From Faecalibacterium sp. UBA7177 (GTDB taxonomy: Bacteria; Bacillota; Clostridia; Oscillospirales; Ruminococcaceae), in contig DKVN01000110.1 of the NCBI GenBank assembly GCA_002491225.1, positions 1 through 11,138 on the forward strand: 11,138 nt of DNA, written 5' to 3'. The position numbers and the translations under genes were made by a program. The notes under the pieces were generated by a model that was not told the origin of the DNA, did no database searches, and was given only the letters and a program-made list of their open reading frames with translations. Positions 6,563 to 11,138 of this stretch are shown here, piece after piece. Each line of letters opens with the position of its first letter. The first letter of the stretch is position 1.

Positions 6563-7305
6563 CAGCGATCGCTCCTTTCCGCCTGCAAAACCGGGGCAAG
6601 ATGCTGCCGGTAGCAGACGCCGTATTTGGAGAGGCCCCCCGGGCGGATGGCAAGCCCGGCCAGCAGCCCGGACAGCCAGAGGGGAACCGCGCGGTCAAAC
6701 CGCAGTTTCAGCATCACCGGCCGGGGCGGGGCGTCTGGGGCCCCGGTTTCAAACCGCAGCGGCGCGCCGTCGGCACCCCCCGTAAGGCCGAGCCGGTCGG
6801 CCCGCCAACGGATCGCGCGGTCGATCGTGATCCGCAGGTCCGGCTCCGCAAGGCCGGTACAGGCGGTGCGCTCGCAGCCGATCCAAACGCGGGGGGCGAT
6901 GCCGTACCGCCGCACCATCCAGTGGATCTCCCGCTGCACCTCGGCGTCGCAGCCGGGCAGCACCTCGCCGCCGAGCATCCGCCCCAGCTGGGCCAGCGGG
7001 GCGGCAGCCCGCCGCTTGCAGACCGCATCGTCGAGGGTGCGGCGAATTTCGGCGTAGGCCACCGCGTCCGGCCCCAGCTGCCCGTGCCCGCGCAGCCGCA
7101 GCAGCTCCCTGCGGCGGGGCGCTTCGAGCGAGGCGCGGGCCATGCCGCAGGCGGGGGTGTCGTAGTAAAGGTCGCTGAGCGGGTAGGGCCCCCGCGCGTC
7201 CGGCTGCACCCGTCCCGCGAGGCGGGCGGCGAGGGTGTCGGCCTGCGGTTCGGTCAGCCAGGCGCACCACTCGCAGTAGCGCAGGGTGTGCGGCATCCCG
7301 GTCAT
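6562..7305 (-). CDS. VTC-domain (polyphosphate polymerase-like) protein
   Basis: A 247-residue protein with the tunnel-fold VTC pattern in order: SDLYYDTP (44-51), RRELLRLRGHG (64-74), YAEIRR (84-89), CKRRA (96-100), DLRITIDR (156-163), VMLKLRF (197-203) and GLSKYGVCY (224-232). Yeast Vtc4 uses this fold to polymerise ATP phosphate into polyphosphate. Two usually conserved positions look changed: the Lys of the EIK motif is Arg (R88), and the metal-binding Glu of the ExK motif appears to be K200. Start 7305 has GGGAGG at 7315-7320, 9 nt upstream; a second in-frame ATG at 7296 is possible. The frame is open further upstream, but that stretch is the non-coding 37-bp repeat array. Fold assignment is good; activity is uncertain. 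Confidence 0.82.
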   Translation of the reverse strand: MTGMPHTLRYCEWCAWLTEPQADTLAARLAGRVQPDARGPYPLSDLYYDTPACGMARASLEAPRRRELLRLRGHGQLGPDAVAYAEIRRTLDDAVCKRRAAAPLAQLGRMLGGEVLPGCDAEVQREIHWMVRRYGIAPRVWIGCERTACTGLAEPDLRITIDRAIRWRADRLGLTGGADGAPLRFETGAPDAPPRPVMLKLRFDRAVPLWLSGLLAGLAIRPGGLSKYGVCYRQHLAPVLQAERSDR

Positions 7306-7349
7306 ACGGCGTCGCCTCCCCTCCCCTGTTCGTTCTGGGCCCTTTCGGG

Positions 7350-7497
7350 CGGATGGCTCTGGCCCGGCGGGCACTGCGGTCTGCGGCGGATGGCTCGGGC
7401 CTGCCGGGCACCGTGGCCTGCGGCGGGCAGTTCGAGCCCGGCGGGCACCGTGGCCTGCGGCGGGCAGTTCGAGCCCGGCGGGCACCGCGGTGTGCGG
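7350..7497 (-). repeat. Four tandem 37-bp direct repeats in the leader of the VTC operon
   Basis: Units are 7350-7386, 7387-7423, 7424-7460 and 7461-7497, back to back with no spacer. Units 3 and 4 differ at only three positions; units 1 and 2 share a divergent first part (CGGATGGCTC instead of CGGGCAGTTC). All contain the core CGGGCAC and end in TGCGG. A decayed fifth start (GGGGCAG) lies at 7496-7502. Each of units 3 and 4 can fold as CGGGC-AGTTCGA-GCCCG or, alternatively, as GCCCG-G-CGGGC. The array lies between the predicted promoter (7533-7561) and the VTC start codon, so it would be transcribed as 5' leader. 37 is not a multiple of three, so it is not coding. Confidence 0.9.
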
Positions 7498-7532
7498 GGC
7501 AGCTGCCGCCAAAGGGCCGATTCTTCGCTCTC

Positions 7533-7561
7533 ATTATACCGCAGAATTGCAGCGATTTCAC
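7533..7561 (-). promoter_or_regulatory. Predicted sigma-A promoter for the VTC-DUF4956 operon
   Basis: Read on the - strand: -35 GTGAAA (7561-7556), 17-bp spacer, perfect -10 TATAAT (7538-7533). Expected transcript start near 7525, giving a leader of about 220 nt that contains the tandem repeats. Confidence 0.7.
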
Positions 7562-7636
7562 GACAAAATCACCCCAAAACCCCCATCAAACCGCACAAAA
7601 AAACGGCCTGTTTTTTGGCAAATGGAGGCTTTTCGG

Positions 7637-7665
7637 GCGGCCCGGGCCGTTTTGGCCGGGGCCGC
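7637..7665 (-). other. GC-rich hairpin between terminator and VTC promoter
   Basis: Arms 7637-7648 (GCGGCCCGGGCC) and 7654-7665 pair at 11 of 12 positions around the loop GTTTT. It lies just beyond the 7671-7718 terminator on the - strand and could be a back-up stop or structured end. The AT-richer stretch 7562-7636 contains A and T runs but nothing else recognisable. Confidence 0.4.
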
Positions 7666-7670
7666 GGCAC

Positions 7671-7718
7671 AAAAAAGCGCCCGGCGGGGCATGGGGTTCA
7701 TGCTCCGCCGGGCGCTTT
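7671..7718 (-). terminator. Strong intrinsic terminator after the YjfB-like gene
   Basis: On the - strand, arm 7718-7699 pairs with 7693-7674 over 20 bp with a single G-U pair and a 5-nt loop. It is followed by a run of T's (the A-tract 7671-7676 read on the complementary strand, which merges with the stem). It lies 32 nt after the stop of the YjfB-like gene and should end that transcript. Confidence 0.9.
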
Positions 7719-7750
7719 GCCTGCCTATGGAAAAGAGGCGCGGCCCACCA

Positions 7751-7939
7751 TCAGATGTAGGTGTCGATATGGCCCGCGGCCGGGGCCGGCAGGGCCTGGG
7801 TCATGCCCTCGATCAGGCTCATGGCCTGCTGCTCCATGCTCTCCATCGACTTTTTCAGCAGCGCCGTGTTGCAGGCCGCCTCCAGCTGCATCCCGCTCAT
7901 CGTGATGGATGCAGAGGCGACGCCGTCAATCCCGCCCAT
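7751..7939 (-). CDS. YjfB-like putative motility protein (small)
   Basis: A 62-residue protein. The N-terminal half, ASITMSGMQLEAACNTALLK (9-28), followed by KSMESMEQQAMSLIEGM, matches the short helical YjfB_motility family, named from flagellated Firmicutes but with no established mechanism. AAAGGAGGG at 7947-7955, 7 nt upstream, firmly supports ATG 7939. Cysteine 23 and the PAPAAG tail are local features. It follows the DinB-like gene by 63 bp in the same direction and precedes a strong terminator, so it is the last gene of its unit. No flagellar gene is in the window, so a motility role is by family name only. Confidence 0.8.
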   Translation of the reverse strand: MGGIDGVASASITMSGMQLEAACNTALLKKSMESMEQQAMSLIEGMTQALPAPAAGHIDTYI

Positions 7940-7968
7940 GATTGATCCCTCCTTTCCGTGTGGTACCG

Positions 7969-7990
7969 TTTTGCCGCTAATGCGGCAAAA
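7969..7990 (-). other. 9-bp hairpin in the DinB-like / YjfB-like intergenic gap
   Basis: TTTTGCCGC (7969-7977) and GCGGCAAAA (7982-7990) are exact reverse complements around TAAT. It sits between the DinB-like stop and the YjfB ribosome binding site. No free T-run follows on the - strand, so it may cause partial termination or protect mRNA ends. Confidence 0.5.
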
Positions 7991-8002
7991 AAGCGGCAGT
8001 GT

Positions 8003-8704
8003 TTATCCAAAGTGGAACGGATCCGGGATGCCGCCGCCAAAGGTTTTGCGCGCCATGCGCCACATCGCCCTGGCGTGGATGCGGTCATGCCAGACAAACC
8101 GCCGCAGCACCTTTCGCAGGGTCCATTCCTCGTCGTAGCTGCCCAAAAAGACCGGCTTGTGCAAAAAATCCGGCTGGGCCTCCAGCAGCGCAAAGCCGCG
8201 CTGGCGGCAGGCGAGGATGCTGCCCTCGTGGTCGGTTCCAACGCCGATCTCGCCGAAATAGTAGTCGTTAACCCCCTTGGTGTGCCCGTACATCTCGGCC
8301 GCCGTGCGGGGCACCGGGCCGTAAAAGCTCTGCCGCTGCGGCAGGCAGCTTTTGTCCGGATCCGGGATGGCCTGGTAAAGTGCGAGAAAATCCTGTGCCG
8401 AGCGCAGGGCAAGCGCTTTTTGCCGCTGGTATTCCGGCAAGGTGAGGGGGGCTTTTTCCTCCTCGAACAGCACGTCCGAATCGGCGTCCGAGACGGTGAG
8501 GGCCGAGGCCTTTTCCTGCACGATCACCGGCTCGAAGGAGTCCGGGATCGCCCCGCCCTGCCAGCGCAGATACGCGGCGGCCTCGGCGGGCATCTTTTGC
8601 AGGGCCGTCTCTTTACTCTCGCCGCGGGTATAGGCCCCGATCAGGTCGACGGCGTACAAGAGGCTGTCGTCCCCGTTGTGCTCCCAGACACACCGGATTT
8701 CCAT
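8003..8704 (-). CDS. DinB-like protein with HicB-like N-terminal region
   Basis: A 233-residue protein of uncertain function. Residues 1-50 (CVWEHNGDDSLLYAVDLIGA, then YTRGESKETALQ) resemble the beta-strand/helix fold of HicB-like domains. Residues about 90-220 resemble the DinB four-helix fold, with candidate metal ligands H141 (EMYGHTKGV) and the HxxxH pair H206/H210 (WHDRIHARAM). DinB-fold proteins bind a divalent metal and include thiol-dependent transferases; no substrate can be assigned here. GGAGGGA at 8711-8717, 6 nt upstream, supports ATG 8704, and a good promoter lies at 8788-8817. The gene is followed by the YjfB-like gene. The coding call is strong; the two domain calls are by eye and moderate. 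Confidence 0.75.
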   Translation of the reverse strand: MEIRCVWEHNGDDSLLYAVDLIGAYTRGESKETALQKMPAEAAAYLRWQGGAIPDSFEPVIVQEKASALTVSDADSDVLFEEEKAPLTLPEYQRQKALALRSAQDFLALYQAIPDPDKSCLPQRQSFYGPVPRTAAEMYGHTKGVNDYYFGEIGVGTDHEGSILACRQRGFALLEAQPDFLHKPVFLGSYDEEWTLRKVLRRFVWHDRIHARAMWRMARKTFGGGIPDPFHFG

Positions 8705-8787
8705 GCCGCTTCCCTCCGTAGCAGGGCCGCCCCAAGGCGAAGGGCCCCTGTGTTTGGCCGGTAAAATCGGCCGGGTTTCCCGCTTTT

Positions 8788-8817
8788 ATTTTACTACACC
8801 GGGCCTGCCCTTGTCAA
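8788..8817 (-). promoter_or_regulatory. Predicted sigma-A promoter for the DinB-like / YjfB-like unit
   Basis: On the - strand: perfect -35 TTGACA (8817-8812), 18-bp spacer, -10 TAAAAT (8793-8788). The leader to ATG 8704 is about 75 nt and contains a small hairpin (GGCCG at 8756-8760 with CGGCC at 8768-8772). Confidence 0.75.
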
Positions 8818-8824
8818 ACGGCGG

Positions 8825-8870
8825 GGCCCCGGCGCGGCGGTGCCGGGCGCTCGGCGGGCTGCCGGGGGCC
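8825..8870 (-). terminator. GC-rich imperfect hairpin after the Mur ligase gene
   Basis: 8825-8833 pairs with 8861-8870 over 9 bp with one bulged G, enclosing further GC-rich sequence. It lies 16 nt after the Mur ligase stop on the - strand. Only a short TTT follows (inside the next promoter's TTTGACA), so it is a weak terminator candidate. Confidence 0.35.
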
Positions 8871-8886
8871 GCGGTGTTCTTTGGGC

Positions 8887-10383
8887 TTACTCGATGCCCT
8901 TCTGGCGGGCGTACTCCTCGATCAGCTCCCGCTCGAGGAAGGGGGTCTTGACCCCGGCGCGATCCCGGTAGGTCTCGTGGCCCTTGCCGATGACGCAGAT
9001 GAGGTCGCCCTCCTCGGCGTGGTCGATGGCGTAGTGGATGGCGTCGAGCCGGTCCGGGATCTTGACATAGGGCACCTTGGGGTTGCCTTTGGCGATGCCC
9101 GTTTCGATGTCTTTCAGGATATCCTCCACCGCCTCGAAGCGGTTATTGTCCTCGGTGAGGATGAGGAAATCCGCCAGTTTGCTGGCCGCCTCGCCCATGC
9201 CGTACCGCCGCAGTTTGGAGCGGTTGCCGCCGCAGCCAAACAGGCAGACGATGCGGTGGGGATTGTAGGCCCGCAGGGTGGTGAGCAGGCTCTCGGTGCC
9301 GCTCTCATTGTGGGCAAAGTCGATGAGGATGGTAAAATGGCGGCTGATGGGCACCATCTCGACCCGGCCCTTGACCACCGTGCTGTGCAGACCCTGCTGG
9401 ATGGCGGCGTGGGGCAGGCCCATCTCCCGCCCAAGCGCGATGGCGGCGAGGGCGTTGTAGACGCTGAACCCGCCCGGCATGTTCACCTCGGCCGAGAGCT
9501 CCTCCTTGCCGTGCACCTCAAAGGCGATGCCGAGAAAATGCTCGTCCCGGCGCAGGGCGAGGTGGTCGGCCCGGTAGTCGGCCTCGGCGTGCATCCCGTA
9601 CCGCACCAGGCGGCAGGTGTGGCCCTCAAGCAGGGCGGGGGTGTTGGCATCGTCGGCGTTGACGATGCCGAGGTCGCACCGGGTGAAGAGCTGGCCCTTC
9701 CACCAGCGGTACTCCTCGAAGGTCTTGTGCTCGCCGGGGCCGCCGATGTGGTCGGGGTAGAGATTGGTGAAGATGCCGTAGTCGAAGTGGATGCCAAAGA
9801 CCCGGTCCATCATGAGGCCCTGGCTGGACACCTCCATCACCACGCTGTCGCAGCCCGCGGCGAGCATCTGGGCAAAGATGCGGTGCAGCTCGTAGCTTTC
9901 GGGGGTGGTGTTGGGCAGTTCCTGGGCCGTGTCGCCCCAGGCCACCCCGTTGGTGCCGATGATGCCGGTGCGCCGCCCCGCCGCCTGCAGAACCGCCCGG
10001 ATCATGTGGGCGGTGGTGGTTTTGCCCTTGGTGCCGGTGACCCCGATGACGGTCATTTTTTCGGCCGGATGGCCGAAGTGGGCGGCCGAGAGCAGCGCCA
10101 GGGCGCGGCGGGTGTTGGACACCTCGATGACCGGGGCGGCGCAGCCCGCGGGCAGGCTCACCGGGTGCTGCACCACAAGCGCCGCGGCCCCGGCAGCGAG
10201 GGCCTCGGCGGCGAGGTCGTGGCTGTCCCGCTGGGTGCCGACGATGCAGACGAAGAGCGCACCCGGCACGAGACGGCGGGTGTCGTAGACGATGTCGGCG
10301 ATCTCGGGGTCGCCGGTGCCCTGCGGCTGGGTGTAATCGAGCCCGGCGGCGGGCAGGCCGGATAACAGCGCGGATAGTTTCAT
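8887..10383 (-). CDS. MurE-type Mur ligase with divergent signature motifs
   Basis: A 498-residue three-domain Mur ligase. N-terminal UDP-binding domain with DTR (34-36); ATP P-loop GVTGTKGKTTT (114-124); TTP (159-161); EVSS (184-187); candidate carbamylated lysine K229; KGRVEMV (338-344); GKGHE (466-470). Order, length and ends match MurE, which adds the third peptide residue to UDP-MurNAc-L-Ala-D-Glu. Several signatures differ from usual MurE: EVSSQGL for EVSSHAL, IGGPG for the LDYHG region, DFAHN for YAHTPD, and DNNR (412-415) for the DNPR that marks diaminopimelate enzymes. It may be a MurE paralogue with a different amino-acid acceptor, so murE is not given as a symbol. AGAGGGGG at 10393-10400 supports ATG 10383. 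The methyltransferase gene lies 34 bp upstream. Confidence 0.85.
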   Translation of the reverse strand: MKLSALLSGLPAAGLDYTQPQGTGDPEIADIVYDTRRLVPGALFVCIVGTQRDSHDLAAEALAAGAAALVVQHPVSLPAGCAAPVIEVSNTRRALALLSAAHFGHPAEKMTVIGVTGTKGKTTTAHMIRAVLQAAGRRTGIIGTNGVAWGDTAQELPNTTPESYELHRIFAQMLAAGCDSVVMEVSSQGLMMDRVFGIHFDYGIFTNLYPDHIGGPGEHKTFEEYRWWKGQLFTRCDLGIVNADDANTPALLEGHTCRLVRYGMHAEADYRADHLALRRDEHFLGIAFEVHGKEELSAEVNMPGGFSVYNALAAIALGREMGLPHAAIQQGLHSTVVKGRVEMVPISRHFTILIDFAHNESGTESLLTTLRAYNPHRIVCLFGCGGNRSKLRRYGMGEAASKLADFLILTEDNNRFEAVEDILKDIETGIAKGNPKVPYVKIPDRLDAIHYAIDHAEEGDLICVIGKGHETYRDRAGVKTPFLERELIEEYARQKGIE

Positions 10384-10417
10384 GGATGGTTTCCCCCTCT
10401 GAAATGATTGGCACGGA

Positions 10418-11008
10418 TCAGATTTTCTGGCGCTTTCGGCCAAGATAGCGGCGGACGGTTTTGCGGTATTGCAGATAGTCCTCCCCAAAGGCGAGAATCA
10501 TATGATCCTCCTCGACATTGACGATCTGCAGATGGTACATCAGGATGGCAAGGGCGGTCAGCGCGCAGAGGGGCCCGCTGAAGAACATCAGGAGGGTGCC
10601 GAGATGCAGCAGGTCAAAGCCCAGAAAGGCGGGGTTGCGGCTGAACCGGTAGATGCCGGTGGTGACAAGGGCGGTCTTTTCGCGCTCGGAGACCCCGGCG
10701 CGCCAGCTGTCCCCCATGGTATGCACGGCGGCGATGAAGACGGCCGCGCCCAGCACGGCCAGCACCGCGCCCGCCGCCCGCACCGGGGCGGGGCTGCGGC
10801 CGGTGTTCAGGAAAATGCTGGCAAGCCCCGCCAAGAGGACGAGGGCGGCGGCGAGTTTCGTAGTAAGCTCGACAGACCTGACAAAGCCCTGTTTGCCCTC
10901 GCCGAGATGGTCGGTTTGGATGCCCTGCTTTTTCTGCGCCAGCATCTTGGCGAGATAGCAGCCGTAGAGCGCGGCAAAGCAGCCAAGTGCGATCAGTTGA
11001 AAAATCAT
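10418..11008 (-). CDS. PEMT/ICMT-family membrane methyltransferase
   Basis: A 196-residue membrane protein with hydrophobic segments at about 1-21, 51-68, 75-96 and 130-161. It carries the family's C-terminal pattern: GDSWRAGV (99-106), LVTTGIYRFSRNPAFLG (114-130), E166/E167, then FGEDYLQYRKTVRRYL (174-189). Such proteins transfer a methyl group from S-adenosylmethionine to lipids (PEMT) or prenylcysteine-like carboxylates (ICMT); the bacterial substrates are mostly unknown. Start ATG 11008 has GGGAGGG at 11018-11024, 9 nt upstream; the open frame continues to 11128, but that extension runs through a palindromic repeat and looks non-coding. The 34-bp gap implies co-transcription with the Mur ligase. 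No promoter was found before the window edge. Confidence 0.85.
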   Translation of the reverse strand: MIFQLIALGCFAALYGCYLAKMLAQKKQGIQTDHLGEGKQGFVRSVELTTKLAAALVLLAGLASIFLNTGRSPAPVRAAGAVLAVLGAAVFIAAVHTMGDSWRAGVSEREKTALVTTGIYRFSRNPAFLGFDLLHLGTLLMFFSGPLCALTALAILMYHLQIVNVEEDHMILAFGEDYLQYRKTVRRYLGRKRQKI

Positions 11009-11053
11009 CTTCTTTTTCCCTCCCCTGCCAAAATGCGGAGTGCCGTCCGTTCG

Positions 11054-11127
11054 TGCGGGGGATATTCCCCTGCGAAAACGCCCCCTTCGGGGGCTCTTAA
11101 AACATTCGCAGGGAAACATCCCCCGCA
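11054..11127. repeat. Inverted pair of palindromic repeat units (copies 2 and 3) with central hairpin
   Basis: Arms 11054-11076 and 11105-11127 are 23-nt inverted repeats with two mismatches. Each arm is itself near-palindromic (TGCGGGGGATATTCCCCTGCG on the left, including its first base) and matches the palindrome at 5856-5890. Between them GCCCCC/GGGGGC (11080-11085 / 11089-11094) form a third hairpin with loop TTC, followed by CTCTTAAAAC. The whole can fold as a cruciform or a compound RNA stem. It lies upstream of the methyltransferase gene, so it could also end transcription entering from outside the window. Confidence 0.75.
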
Positions 11128-11138
11128 AGGACTGTGCG

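Noticed and set aside
7461..7483. tRNA-like T-arm (AGTTCGAGCCC...GCACC)
   Set aside because: The motif resembles a tRNA 3' end, but the T-stem does not pair in the correct register and no acceptor or anticodon arms are present; it repeats every 37 bp.
7350..7497. CRISPR array
   Set aside because: The 37-bp units are directly adjacent with no spacers, so this is a simple tandem repeat.
7306..7512. N-terminal extension of the VTC protein
   Set aside because: The extension would translate the 37-bp repeats, whose period breaks frame between units, and GGGAGG at 7315-7320 points to 7305.
6601..7905. Open frame of 434 codons on the + strand
   Set aside because: It runs through the VTC gene, the tandem repeats, a promoter and a terminator; Pro/Gly/Arg-rich with no family resemblance.
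8881..10365. Long open frame on the + strand opposite the Mur ligase
   Set aside because: The Mur ligase frame has all catalytic motifs and a ribosome binding site; the opposite frame is a compositional shadow.
11009..11128. N-terminal extension of the methyltransferase
   Set aside because: It translates the palindromic repeat; the GGGAGGG site at 11018-11024 and a hydrophobic N-terminus support ATG 11008.

Overview
The window is GC-rich bacterial DNA with strong GGAGG-type ribosome binding sites, short intergenic gaps and many GC-rich hairpins. The gene families (GH2 with a DUF4982-like module, GPH sugar symporter, Mn-type mannonate dehydratase, YjfB-like motility protein, VTC/DUF4956 pair) point to a high-GC gut-type Clostridia (Firmicutes), perhaps Oscillospiraceae/Ruminococcaceae. 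That placement is inferred from gene content; no rRNA or phylogenetic marker is present.

Left half (1-5757, all + strand): a hexuronate/hexuronide utilisation locus. It holds the 3' end of a GH2 glycoside hydrolase, a GPH-family (MelB/GusB-like) sugar:cation symporter, a small TM2-domain membrane protein, a HAD-family hydrolase, mannonate dehydratase (UxuA) and an SDR oxidoreductase that is very probably the fructuronate reductase/mannonate oxidoreductase partner of UxuA. The simplest reading is that a glucuronide or hexuronate is imported by the symporter, the GH2 enzyme frees the uronic acid, the SDR reduces fructuronate to mannonate, and UxuA dehydrates mannonate to 2-keto-3-deoxygluconate. 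Uronate isomerase and KDG kinase/aldolase are not in view. HAD-uxuA-SDR are tightly packed. The earlier gaps carry strong hairpins that could set differential expression.

Centre (5758-5899): the point where the + and - transcription units converge. It has a 15-bp bidirectional terminator and, next to it, a perfect palindrome whose sequence recurs at the far end of the window.

Right half (5900-11008, all - strand). From right to left: a PEMT/ICMT-type membrane methyltransferase followed by a divergent MurE-type Mur ligase; then a TTGACA/TAAAAT promoter driving a DinB-like protein with a HicB-like N-terminus and a YjfB-like small motility protein, ended by a 20-bp terminator hairpin; then a GTGAAA/TATAAT promoter, a leader with four tandem 37-bp repeats, and the overlapping pair VTC-domain protein / DUF4956 membrane protein.

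The most unusual items are the 37-bp tandem repeat array in the leader of the VTC-DUF4956 pair, apparent replacement of the metal-binding Glu in that VTC protein, the altered signature motifs of the Mur ligase, and the palindromic repeat present at 5856-5890 and, as an inverted pair, at 11054-11127. Every other stretch over about 100 bp without a gene is described by its hairpins or promoters. No tRNA, rRNA, CRISPR array, transposase or phage gene was seen.
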